From NCBI RefSeq assembly GCF_003852705.1, contig NZ_REFA01000014.1, positions 1 through 64,000 on the forward strand: a stretch of DNA of 64,000 nt, written 5' to 3'. Position 1 is the first letter of the stretch; each line of letters starts with the position of its first letter. Shown here one piece after another: positions 1-7,067 of the stretch. The notes under the pieces are model-generated. The model was not told the DNA's origin and made no database searches. It saw nothing but the letters and a program-made list of their open reading frames with translations. This stretch comes from Amniculibacterium aquaticum (GTDB taxonomy: Bacteria; Bacteroidota; Bacteroidia; Flavobacteriales; Weeksellaceae). The position numbers and the translations under genes were made by a program.

Positions 1-119
1 GAATGAACGCTTGGATAGATAGCTTTAAAGCGCTATTAATACGATATGAAACTAAAGAAAAACATTGGAGGGATTTTCATCTGCTCGCATTCTGTTGTAT
101 TTTGATTAGGAAACATTAA
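1..119 (+). CDS. IS transposase, C-terminal end only (cut by window edge)
   Basis: An open frame enters from the left edge and stops at 117-119. The visible 38 residues (first Met codon at 3) include NAWIDSFKALLIRYET and end LLAFCCIFIRKH. This matches, from memory, the C-terminal tail of IS5-type DDE transposases common in Bacteroidetes, where an Asn-Ala-Trp-hydrophobic-Asp-Ser/Ala-Phe motif precedes a hydrophobic end with Arg-Lys. The catalytic triad would lie outside the window, so I cannot tell whether the copy is intact. The family assignment rests only on this tail. Confidence 0.6.
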   Translation, partial: MNAWIDSFKALLIRYETKEKHWRDFHLLAFCCILIRKH

Positions 120-127
120 ACAAGTTC
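116..127. repeat. Candidate right terminal inverted repeat of the IS
   Basis: The 12-mer TTAAACAAGTTC overlaps the transposase stop codon. Several IS5-like elements end within a few bases of the transposase stop, so this is a plausible right end. The matching left end (GAACTTGTTTAA) would be upstream of the window and cannot be seen. Confidence 0.3.
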
Positions 128-163
128 GATGTTAAAATTAAATTAAAACAAAAATACAATCTG

Positions 164-171
164 TAATTTTG
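164..171 (+). promoter_or_regulatory. Bacteroidetes -7 promoter element for tag
   Basis: TAATTTTG matches TAnnTTTG and lies 16 nt before the ATG of tag, so transcription would begin about 12 nt before the start codon. It lies just outside the IS end, so the gene appears to keep its own promoter. Confidence 0.45.
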
Positions 172-187
172 ATGAAAATTTTGTGTG

Positions 188-748
188 ATGGCAGAACGGT
201 TTCGCTGTCCTTGGTGCGAAAAGGACGATTTGTATAGAAGATATCACGATGAAGAATGGGGAAATCCCGTCTTTGATGATAAAATATTTTTTGAATTTAT
301 GATCCTTGAAGCCTTTCAAGCGGGACTCAACTGGCATACGATCCTGAAAAAAAGAGACGGGTTTCGAAATGCTTTTGATGGTTTTGATGTGGTAAAAGTG
401 TCTCGGTATAATGAAGATAGGGTGGAAGAATTGATGTCGAATTCTGATGTAATTAGAAATAGATTGAAAATTTTAGCGGCCATAAACAATGCAAAGCGGT
501 TTATAGAGATTCAGGAAGAATACGGATCGTTTTCTAATTTTATATGGTCGTTTGTTGAAGGTGAGCCTGTTGTGAATTTTCCTAAAAGCAGTTCTGATGT
601 TCCTGCAACAACAGAGTTATCGGATACTATTGCTGGGTTTTTAAAAAAGAGAGGTTTCAAATTTATGGGTTCGACGGTGGTGTACGCTTTTTTACAAGCC
701 ACGGGTTTGGTCAACGATCACTTGAAAACTTGTTGGCGAAGTCACTAA
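188..748 (+). CDS. tag: DNA-3-methyladenine glycosylase I
   Basis: This is a base-excision repair enzyme that removes 3-methyladenine from alkylated DNA in the cytoplasm. The 186 residues match the usual Tag length. The N-terminal CPWC, the following YHDEEWG block, the LEAFQAGLNW segment that carries the essential Glu, the LKKRGFKF motif and the C-terminal GLVNDHLKTC (His and Cys zinc ligands) are all present in family order. An in-frame GTG at 185 directly precedes the ATG at 188; the ATG is preferred. The gene stands alone between an IS end and a convergent tRNA gene. Confidence 0.95.
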   Translation: MAERFRCPWCEKDDLYRRYHDEEWGNPVFDDKIFFEFMILEAFQAGLNWHTILKKRDGFRNAFDGFDVVKVSRYNEDRVEELMSNSDVIRNRLKILAAINNAKRFIEIQEEYGSFSNFIWSFVEGEPVVNFPKSSSDVPATTELSDTIAGFLKKRGFKFMGSTVVYAFLQATGLVNDHLKTCWRSH

Positions 749-784
749 AAAAATAATCCCTCACAACTTTCGTTATGAGGGATT
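747..784 (-). terminator. Rho-independent terminator of tRNA-Leu
   Basis: The arms AATCCCTCA (755-763) and TGAGGGATT (776-784) pair perfectly. Read on the minus strand the hairpin is followed by ATTATTTTTTT, placing a terminator directly behind the tRNA. On the plus strand no T tract follows, so it serves the tRNA rather than tag. Confidence 0.8.
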
Positions 785-790
785 CCCGTG

Positions 791-870
791 TACCCAGGAC
801 CGGAATCGAACCGGTACTCCTAAGAACTGGTGTTTGAGACCAGCGCGTCTACCAATTCCGCCACCTGGGC
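791..870 (-). tRNA. tRNA-Leu (anticodon CAA)
   Basis: On the minus strand the acceptor arm GCCCAGG pairs with CCTGGGT (one G-U at the end). A D-arm containing GGTAGACGCG and a TPsiC arm with GGTTCGATTCC are present. The anticodon stem CTGGT/ACCAG encloses the loop CTCAAAC, giving anticodon CAA, which reads UUG. The variable arm is long (about a dozen bases), as expected for class II leucine tRNA. The 3' CCA is not encoded. The discriminator base is A at position 791. Confidence 0.95.
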
Positions 871-889
871 CGCTATTGTTTTACGGTTG

Positions 890-897
890 CAAATATA
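890..897 (-). promoter_or_regulatory. -7 promoter element for tRNA-Leu
   Basis: The minus strand reads TATATTTG 19 nt upstream of the tRNA 5' end, a perfect TAnnTTTG match. Confidence 0.55.
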
Positions 898-944
898 GGG
901 GTATTTTTTAAAACTCCAAGAGTTTTTTTATTTTTTTTTGAAAT

Positions 945-1706
945 TTATAGTTCAATTTCTAATCCATCAAATGCAAGTTTAACATTGTCAGGGAGTTGGT
1001 GGTTTTCTTCATGTTTGCCAAAATGGTGGCTAAGATGGGTGATGTATAAAGTTTTTGGTTTCAATTCGGCGTTAAGCTTCAGAATATCGTCTAAAATAAA
1101 GTGTGCAGGATGGGGATTTTCTTTTCGAATGCAGTTTAAAATTAAAAAATCAAGATTTTTCAACTTCAATTTTTCATCTTCAGGGATGAGGGATGCGTCC
1201 GTAATGTATGCTGTTTTGTTGAATTTGAATCCTAAGATCGGAAGCTGATGGTGCAACAGATGGATGGTTTCTATTTCAACATCAAATAAATGTAAGGTTT
1301 CTTGCATTTCGAAAATATCAAACGATGGCGCTCCCGGGTATTTGTTTTCGGAAAAAGCATACGGAAAGCGAAGTTTTATTTCGTTGCCGACTCTTTGGTT
1401 GCAGTAGATGGGCATGGAGCTTTTCCCCCTGAACAGTATGGGTCTTACATCGTCCAAACCAATGACATGGTCGTTGTGTTCGTGTGTTATCAGGATGGCA
1501 TCTATGTTTTTTTCTTTCTGGTTTAACATTTGAGTTCTGAAGTCGGGACCACAATCGATCAGGATTTTGTGCAGATGGTCGGTGGTGATGAGTGCCGAGG
1601 TTCTTAGTCGCTGGTCTTTAGGATTTGTAGAGGTGCAAACCTTGCATTCGCAACCGATTACGGGAATTCCTTGTGAAGTTCCTGTGCCTAAAAATTTTAA
1701 CTTCAT
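945..1706 (-). CDS. MBL-fold metallohydrolase, PhnP-like
   Basis: This is a 253-residue metallo-beta-lactamase-fold hydrolase that should bind two metal ions. It has the HxHxDH signature as ITHEHNDHVIG, a later metal-ligand region ITDAS, and a C-terminal THLSHHFGKH. The N-terminus GTGTSQGIPVIGCECKVC carries a Cys-x-Cys-x2-Cys group like the extra structural zinc site of PhnP (phosphoribosyl cyclic phosphate phosphodiesterase). No phosphonate (phn) genes are nearby, so the true substrate is unknown; a cyclic phosphodiester is an inference from family. It is transcribed divergently from the next gene, with a 46-bp gap. Confidence 0.85.
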   Translation of the reverse strand: MKLKFLGTGTSQGIPVIGCECKVCTSTNPKDQRLRTSALITTDHLHKILIDCGPDFRTQMLNQKEKNIDAILITHEHNDHVIGLDDVRPILFRGKSSMPIYCNQRVGNEIKLRFPYAFSENKYPGAPSFDIFEMQETLHLFDVEIETIHLLHHQLPILGFKFNKTAYITDASLIPEDEKLKLKNLDFLILNCIRKENPHPAHFILDDILKLNAELKPKTLYITHLSHHFGKHEENHQLPDNVKLAFDGLEIEL

Positions 1707-1722
1707 ATTTTCAAGGTTGGGT

Positions 1723-1730
1723 TAATTTTG
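1723..1730 (+). promoter_or_regulatory. -7 promoter element for the 1753 gene
   Basis: TAATTTTG lies 22 nt before the start codon at 1753, inside the short divergent gap. Confidence 0.45.
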
Positions 1731-1752
1731 GTAAATTTACAAAAATTTTGAA

Positions 1753-3192
1753 ATGTCCCTGTTAGAACATAAACTTACCCCAAAACAAAAAGCACTTACC
1801 ATCAATTTAGACTCCTCCGTGTACGGGACTTTTGCCGAAATTGGCGCCGGTCAGGAAACGGTTAGGCAGTTTTTCCGTGTTGGTGGTGCTTCTAACACCA
1901 TTGCAAAAGCCATGTCGGCTTATGATAAAGATTTTTCCGATGCCATCTACGGTAAGGAACCTAAAAACCGATATGTTACCCAAAATCGTTTGAGAAAAAT
2001 GCTTCGCTATGAAGTGTCTTTGATTGAAGAACGACTCAATAGAGAGAATTTTCCGGACAGAAGGTTTTTTTCCTATGCCAATACGGTAACCACCATTAAC
2101 TTTGACAAAACCAACCAAGGTCACGGTTGGGTAGGAATTTGTTTTCAATCCAAATGCGATGAAGGGTACAACGAAATCGTACTTCATGTAAAATTTCACG
2201 ATAACGATGCCGCTCTGCAACAAGAGACTCTTGGTTTTCTTGGGGTAAATTTGATCTACGGTGCTTTTTACTATTCGGATAATCCCAGAAGATTGATCGA
2301 ATCTTTGTATGAAGATATCGCTAAGGACAAGTTGGAAATTGATATGATCGATTTCTCCGGTCCTTCTTTCGAATATGTGGACAACCGATTGATGAGTCTG
2401 CAGTTGGTCAGAATGGGGATGACCGATGCTGTTATTTTCAATCCTGATGGGCACAACATGTTGCCAGCAGATTTGCTGTACAAAAAAAATATTTTTGCAG
2501 TTCGTGGAAGTTTCAGACCCGTAACCCGAGTGAATATCGATATGTTCGACAACGGTTTGGAAATGTTCATGAAAGACAACAATTGCCATAATGATAATTT
2601 GGAAGTTTTGTTTGAAATTACCATCTCCAATCTTAGAGCATCCGGAGCCATAGACGAAAGAGATTTCTTGGATAGGGTAGATGTTTTGGGGAAATTGGGT
2701 TACAATGTTATCATTTCCAATTTTTCGGAATACTATAAATTGGTTGACTATTTCGCAGGATACACCAAAGAGAATGTTGGAGTTGCGATGGGCGTGAACA
2801 ACTTGTTGATGGTATTCGAAGAAAAATACTACAACCACTTGTCAGGTGGGATTTTGGAGGCTTTCGGTAAGGTGTTCAAGAAAAATGTAAGAATTTATCT
2901 TTACCCGTATTACGATATGGATAATAAAATTTTGCTGAACTCTGACAATCTAAGGGTAGATGAAAATCTGAAAGAATTGTACAAATACTTCAAACACAAC
3001 AGGAGAATTGTAGATATCGAAAATTACAACATGAAGTATTTGGAAATTTATTCCAGAGAAATTCTTGAAAAAATAGCCCGCAACGAAAAAGGTTGGGAAA
3101 GCCAATTGCCAGCCGGAGTTCCGGAAATGATCAAATACCGAGGTATGTTTGGGTATAAAAACGAAATGTTAGCAGACGATACGCATGAATAA
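1753..3192 (+). CDS. Conserved cytoplasmic protein of unknown function
   Basis: The gene encodes 479 residues. There is no signal peptide, no membrane segment and no beta-barrel pattern; the composition is that of a soluble enzyme or scaffold. The N-terminus contains TFAEIGAGQETVRQFFR and GGASNTIAKAMSAYDKDFSD, which I remember as strongly conserved in a family spread through Bacteroidetes and some other phyla. I recall members carrying unrelated database names, including receptor and nucleotide adenylyltransferase labels; nothing in the sequence supports either. Its last 8 bases overlap the free-methionine sulfoxide reductase gene, so the two are probably translationally coupled. I do not know its function. 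Confidence 0.85.
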   Translation: MSLLEHKLTPKQKALTINLDSSVYGTFAEIGAGQETVRQFFRVGGASNTIAKAMSAYDKDFSDAIYGKEPKNRYVTQNRLRKMLRYEVSLIEERLNRENFPDRRFFSYANTVTTINFDKTNQGHGWVGICFQSKCDEGYNEIVLHVKFHDNDAALQQETLGFLGVNLIYGAFYYSDNPRRLIESLYEDIAKDKLEIDMIDFSGPSFEYVDNRLMSLQLVRMGMTDAVIFNPDGHNMLPADLLYKKNIFAVRGSFRPVTRVNIDMFDNGLEMFMKDNNCHNDNLEVLFEITISNLRASGAIDERDFLDRVDVLGKLGYNVIISNFSEYYKLVDYFAGYTKENVGVAMGVNNLLMVFEEKYYNHLSGGILEAFGKVFKKNVRIYLYPYYDMDNKILLNSDNLRVDENLKELYKYFKHNRRIVDIENYNMKYLEIYSREILEKIARNEKGWESQLPAGVPEMIKYRGMFGYKNEMLADDTHE

Positions 3193-3640
3193 TACAGAAC
3201 TTAAAAAAAGACTGTCGATAATAATTGAAAGTCCAAGTACCAATATCAACGACAAATTGTTGAAGATTTGTCAATTTTTAAATCAGGAAATTTCCTATTT
3301 TAATTGGACGGGATTTTACTTTAAAAACGGTAACAAAGACGAGTTGATTCTTGGCCCTTATGTAGGAGCATCCACCGATCATACGGTAATTCCGTATGGG
3401 AAAGGAATTTGTGGACAGGTTGCCGTATCCAACCAAACTTTTGTGGTTCCGGATGTTATGGCGCAAGACAATTACCTGAGCTGTTCTGTAGAAACCAAAG
3501 CCGAAATCGTTGTTCCCATCATGAAAAATGGAGAAAACTTAGGACAAATTGATATCGACTCGCATACCTTAAATCCTTTTACCGATGAAGATAGAGCGTT
3601 GTTGGAATGGATTTGCGAAAAAGTTGCCGGATTACTTTAA
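3185..3640 (+). CDS. msrC: GAF-domain free methionine-(R)-sulfoxide reductase
   Basis: This single GAF domain of 151 residues reduces free methionine-R-sulfoxide in the cytoplasm. The family signature is present: WTGFYF near residue 40, GKGICGQVA, VVPDV, SCSVETKAEIVVPI and QIDIDSHTLNPFTDED. Two conserved cysteines, in GICG and in LSCS, are at the expected places. The third cysteine found in some characterised enzymes is not obvious in between. The gene starts inside the end of the upstream gene and overlaps the tail of the convergent gene by 9 bp. Confidence 0.85.
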   Translation: MNNTELKKRLSIIIESPSTNINDKLLKICQFLNQEISYFNWTGFYFKNGNKDELILGPYVGASTDHTVIPYGKGICGQVAVSNQTFVVPDVMAQDNYLSCSVETKAEIVVPIMKNGENLGQIDIDSHTLNPFTDEDRALLEWICEKVAGLL

Positions 3641-4366
3641 AACTTCAATTTGCAGGATCAAATCTTGGTAATACCGTTTGCATCTTGCCAAATGGGTTCC
3701 GTACCACGAAAAAGCTTCACCATCAACAATGATGATTTTTTTATTGGGTAGTTGCTCCAGAAGCTCAACTTTGTGTTTTTCTTGAAAAGGATACGGTTCT
3801 GTTGAAAGCAGTATAAAATCCGAATTTTCCATATCCGAAATTTCTATCATCGGATATCTGGACTGATGAATGTGTGTGTTTTTTAGCCCAAGTCTTTCTA
3901 AAATATGATGGATAAAGGTGTCGTGCCCGATCGTCATGTACGGTTTTTTCCAGATGAGATAGCTGTAGGAAAGGTCTTTATTCAAAATTTTTTGGGGAAA
4001 TGCATCCTTAACTTTTTCAATCCATTTATTGGCAATCTCCGATTTATCAAGTCTTTTACCCAGCTCTTTTAGGAATTGAGTATTGTCTTCTAAAGTATCT
4101 ATTTCTGTAAGCCAAACCGGGAAATAGGGCATCAATTCCTCTACCTGATCTTTTACATTTTCTTCCTTGTTGGCGATAATAAGATCCGGATTGATCGCTT
4201 TTATTTTTTCGACATCAATGTTTTTTGTGCCTCCGATTTGTGCGACTTTTTCTACCTTATTTTTTGGATGAATGCAGAATTTTGTTCGACCAACAATTTC
4301 AATGTTCGTTAATCCAAAATCAAACAAAGTTTCGGTAATGGACGGGACTAGTGAGATGATTCTCAT
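3632..4366 (-). CDS. BtuF-like helical-backbone metal/cobalamin-binding protein without signal peptide
   Basis: This 244-residue protein has the fold of class III ABC substrate-binding proteins (BtuF/TroA type): an N-terminal RIISLVPSITETLFDFG, GRTKFCIHP, IGGTKN and a second lobe with TIGHDTFIHHILERLG. It begins directly at the domain start, with no Sec signal or lipobox, so it should stay in the cytoplasm. No ABC permease or ATPase is adjacent. It lies 12 bp downstream of mgtE on the same strand and probably shares its transcript. The ligand is unknown; cobalamin or metal binding is inferred only from the fold. Confidence 0.8.
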   Translation of the reverse strand: MRIISLVPSITETLFDFGLTNIEIVGRTKFCIHPKNKVEKVAQIGGTKNIDVEKIKAINPDLIIANKEENVKDQVEELMPYFPVWLTEIDTLEDNTQFLKELGKRLDKSEIANKWIEKVKDAFPQKILNKDLSYSYLIWKKPYMTIGHDTFIHHILERLGLKNTHIHQSRYPMIEISDMENSDFILLSTEPYPFQEKHKVELLEQLPNKKIIIVDGEAFSWYGTHLARCKRYYQDLILQIEVLK

Positions 4367-4378
4367 AATAATTTTAGG

Positions 4379-5698
4379 TTAAAGCAGCTTTCCTGAAAGG
4401 AAAAGTCCGGCAACGGTGAAGTAGATGATCAGACCGGTTACATCCACCAAAGTGGCCACAAACGGAGCAGATGAGGTTGCAGGATCCAGTTTGAATTTTT
4501 TCAATACAAAAGGAATCATGGATCCACTTAGTGTTCCCCAAAGAACGATGGCTACCAAGGACAATGAAACGCTTAATCCAACAAAAACCCAATATTCGCC
4601 ATAGTCGTAAAGTCCCATTTCCTGCCAAAGCATGATTCTTAAAAATCCGATAGCACCGAGGATTCCGCCTAAAAATAAACCAGAGGTAATTTCTTTTTTT
4701 AGGACATACCACCAATCTTTAAGCGTGATTTCTTGCAAAGCCATAGCCCGGATGATGAGTGTGGCGGCTTGTGATCCTGAATTACCACCAGAAGAAATGA
4801 TCAGTGGGACGAATAGAGCAAGTACCACAGCTTTTTCAATTTCATGGTCAAAGAATCCCATTGCCGAAGCCGTGAGCATTTCGGAAACGAATAAAATGAT
4901 CAGCCAAGTGGCTCTTTTTCGGATCATTTCCATCCATGAAGTTTGGGTGTAAGGAAGGTCTAATGCCTCCAAACCCCCGAATTTTTGGATGTCTTCCGTG
5001 TTTTGTTGTTCAATCTGATCCAAAATGTCATCAATGGTCACGATGCCTACCAAGACTCCGGCTTCTGTGACAATTGGAAGTACGGTTCTGTCGTATTTTT
5101 CAAAATAAGAAACGGCATCTTCTTTGGTGGTGGTGGTACTGATGGCAACAAAATGGTTGTCGGTAATGTCAGAAACCAAATCCTCTTCTTCGGCCAACAA
5201 TAAGGATCCGATGGTTAAATCGTCGATGAGTCTGTTTTTTTCATCAACCACATAGAGGTGGTTCATGGTTTCCACTTTTTTGCCTACTTTTTTTATTTGT
5301 TGAAGGCATTTTTTTACGGTCCATTCCTTTCGGATTTGGATGTAGTAGGGGGTCATCAACCTGGCAATGGAATTGGGTTTGTAGCCCAAAAGTTTCAGAG
5401 CAATCCTTCTTTCCTGAGGATTAAGGTGGTTGATGGAATATTTGATCAGTTCGTCCGGGAAATCTTCGAACAAAGCGGTTCTGTCATCCGGAGTCATGCC
5501 GTTCAAGATTTCAGAAACCTCTTCGCTACCAATGCTTCGGATGGTTTCTTCTTGGAAATCCGGATCTAAGTGGGCAAAAACCTCTGCTTTATATTCTTTT
5601 GGAATCCTAAGGAATGCCAGAAGTCTTTCATCTGCGTGCAGTTCACTCAGATTTTCTGCAATATCTGCCGGGTTAAAAATCAATTTCTTAGTATCCAT
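4379..5698 (-). CDS. mgtE: Magnesium transporter MgtE
   Basis: This Mg2+ channel of the inner membrane has 439 residues, the usual length. The N domain (about 1-130) with [12 protein letters not shown] is followed by a CBS pair (about 130-255; [20 protein letters not shown]) and then five membrane helices (about 270-439). The last part includes [21 protein letters not shown], the family pore signature, and [15 protein letters not shown]. In this family the N and CBS domains gate the pore by sensing internal Mg2+. The BtuF-like gene follows 12 bp downstream. Confidence 0.95.
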   Translation of the reverse strand: MDTKKLIFNPADIAENLSELHADERLLAFLRIPKEYKAEVFAHLDPDFQEETIRSIGSEEVSEILNGMTPDDRTALFEDFPDELIKYSINHLNPQERRIALKLLGYKPNSIARLMTPYYIQIRKEWTVKKCLQQIKKVGKKVETMNHLYVVDEKNRLIDDLTIGSLLLAEEEDLVSDITDNHFVAISTTTTKEDAVSYFEKYDRTVLPIVTEAGVLVGIVTIDDILDQIEQQNTEDIQKFGGLEALDLPYTQTSWMEMIRKRATWLIILFVSEMLTASAMGFFDHEIEKAVVLALFVPLIISSGGNSGSQAATLIIRAMALQEITLKDWWYVLKKEITSGLFLGGILGAIGFLRIMLWQEMGLYDYGEYWVFVGLSVSLSLVAIVLWGTLSGSMIPFVLKKFKLDPATSSAPFVATLVDVTGLIIYFTVAGLFLSGKLL

Positions 5699-5786
5699 TT
5701 TAATCTAAATATTTTGACCGGTTATTAAATTAAAAATTGCATTGAACTCCATGAAGATGTGGGACTGATCAAAAATTCAAAGCGCA

Positions 5787-5794
5787 CAAAAGTA
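5787..5794 (-). promoter_or_regulatory. -7 promoter element for mgtE
   Basis: The minus strand reads TACTTTTG about 90 nt before the mgtE ATG. The leader that results (about 85 nt) is too short for an M-box-type magnesium riboswitch. Confidence 0.4.
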
Positions 5795-5843
5795 CCTTAA
5801 ATTTTATAAAAAATAAGAGTTTATTTATTTCTTTTTAATTTTT

Positions 5844-6425
5844 TTAAGTCGAAGAATTTGTTTTTTGTAATTTTAGGCATCTGAGGACTTCTTTCAAAGC
5901 TCCTTTTGTTCCCAGTTTTACAAAATTTTCTGCAGAACCCAAAAGCCGTTTATTTTTTTTATAAGTATCGTATTGTGTTTCTGTTAGGAGATCGCCATGC
6001 GCATTGTAGAGTTTCATGCCAACGATTACCTGGCTGGAAAATACATATTTGCCTAAACCTACCTTGAAATATTTAATTTTCGAAACCACAGCATAGTCGG
6101 CTTGGTTGTTTAGGCAATATTCTTTTATGGTGTCCGGATTAACTTCGTCAAAAGGAATCAATTGATCGGCTCTTAATAGGATGTTTTGATTGTTTTCGCT
6201 TAATTTATCCGAAGCAGCTGAGAAAAAAGTAGAGTTACTGGGCTCTTTGATCTCTTCCAAATCGGGTTGGATGTCCGGATTGAAATAGAGGATTTTTTTA
6301 CTTTTTAATTGTTTAATTTCGTTATTTTGTATTTTATTTTGCACAAGTTGTTGTGCTTTTAGGTAAGCTAAGCCTCCTAAAAGTACGGTAACTGTGGTGT
6401 AAATAAGAATTTTATTCCTCTTCAT
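5844..6425 (-). CDS. Hypothetical membrane-anchored protein
   Basis: This 193-residue protein starts KRNKILIYTTVTVLLGGLAY, a single N-terminal signal anchor, followed by a soluble domain facing the periplasm. I do not recognise a family. The soluble part contains EYCLNNQADYAVVSKIKYF and SQVIVGMKLYNAHGDLL, which resemble beta-strand patterns of small lipoprotein-like domains that help build envelope structures; this is only an impression. It has its own promoter and is divergent from rpsO. Confidence 0.7.
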   Translation of the reverse strand: MKRNKILIYTTVTVLLGGLAYLKAQQLVQNKIQNNEIKQLKSKKILYFNPDIQPDLEEIKEPSNSTFFSAASDKLSENNQNILLRADQLIPFDEVNPDTIKEYCLNNQADYAVVSKIKYFKVGLGKYVFSSQVIVGMKLYNAHGDLLTETQYDTYKKNKRLLGSAENFVKLGTKGALKEVLRCLKLQKTNSST

Positions 6426-6433
6426 AATTCATA

Positions 6434-6441
6434 CAAAAGTA
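6434..6441 (-). promoter_or_regulatory. -7 promoter element for the 5844-6425 gene
   Basis: The minus strand reads TACTTTTG only 8 nt before the start codon, predicting a very short or absent 5' leader. Confidence 0.4.
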
Positions 6442-6527
6442 GTTTTATTTCTAGGGAAATCAAAAGTTTATTCAATAGATTGTTGTATTTTTCACCTATA
6501 CAGTTGAATAGATTTTTTAAATAATGG

Positions 6528-6557
6528 TTGGCGATTCAAAAAAAAGTTATACTTTTG
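6528..6557 (+). promoter_or_regulatory. Promoter of rpsO (TTG-N19-TACTTTTG)
   Basis: TTG at 6528-6530, a 19-nt spacer and TACTTTTG at 6550-6557 fit the Bacteroidetes -33/-7 consensus, with the ATG 37 nt downstream. Confidence 0.65.
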
Positions 6558-6593
6558 CAGCTCGTTACATAATAATCATTAAACAATATTTGC

Positions 6594-6863
6594 ATGTACT
6601 TAACATCAGAAAAGAAAGCAGAAATCTTCGCAAAACACGGAAAATCTGCACAAGACACAGGAAGCGCTGAAGGACAAGTTGCGCTTTTTACTTACAGAAT
6701 TAACCACCTTTCAGGTCACTTGAAAGCGAATCACAAAGATTATAACACAGAAAGATCTTTGGTGAAATTGGTAGGTAAAAGAAAAGCTTTGTTGGATTAT
6801 CTTAAGAAAACGGATATCGCAAGATATAGAGCAATTATTGCTGAATTAGGATTAAGAAAATAA
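6594..6863 (+). CDS. rpsO: 30S ribosomal protein S15
   Basis: This 89-residue protein binds 16S rRNA early in small-subunit assembly. The family core GSAEGQVALFTYRINHLSGH and the C-terminal region ARYRAIIAELGLRK are present, at full length. The gene lies directly upstream of pnp, the classical rpsO-pnp neighbourhood, but here a strong terminator and a separate promoter lie between them. Confidence 0.98.
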   Translation: MYLTSEKKAEIFAKHGKSAQDTGSAEGQVALFTYRINHLSGHLKANHKDYNTERSLVKLVGKRKALLDYLKKTDIARYRAIIAELGLRK

Positions 6864-6885
6864 TCTATTCTTTACAAAGAATTCT

Positions 6886-6918
6886 AAAGCAACTCAAATT
6901 TATGAGTTGCTTTTTTTT
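6886..6918 (+). terminator. Terminator of rpsO
   Basis: The arms AAAGCAACTCA and TGAGTTGCTTT form a hairpin with a 6-nt loop, followed by a run of T. It would separate rpsO from pnp transcription. Confidence 0.85.
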
Positions 6919-6992
6919 ATTTTTCTCCTTTAAAATCATTAATTTTTAGGAAATTAAGAATTGATAATGACGGCTAGCTGAGTAAAAAATAC

Positions 6993-7000
6993 TACCTTTG
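6993..7000 (+). promoter_or_regulatory. -7 promoter element for pnp
   Basis: TACCTTTG gives a predicted start near 7004, leaving a leader of about 64 nt before the preferred pnp ATG. No clear -33 element is visible. Confidence 0.5.
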
Positions 7001-7032
7001 CCCAGAAATTTTTTTAAAGATTAATATTAACT

Positions 7033-7050
7033 GCACTCAATACGGAGTGC
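7033..7050 (+). promoter_or_regulatory. Stem-loop in the pnp 5' leader
   Basis: GCACTC and GAGTGC pair perfectly around a 6-nt loop and end 17 nt before the ATG at 7068. In enterobacteria pnp is autoregulated through a leader stem-loop, so a similar role is conceivable here, but the stem is only 6 bp. Confidence 0.4.
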
Positions 7051-7067
7051 CTAAGACGAACAAATTT

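Noticed and set aside
1807-2838. Open frame of 343 codons on the minus strand
   Set aside because: It is fully antisense to the well-patterned 479-residue gene. Its translation has no domain pattern and arises from codon bias on the other strand.
5699-5843. M-box magnesium riboswitch before mgtE
   Set aside because: The leader between the predicted promoter and mgtE is about 85 nt and lacks the long nested helices of the M-box.
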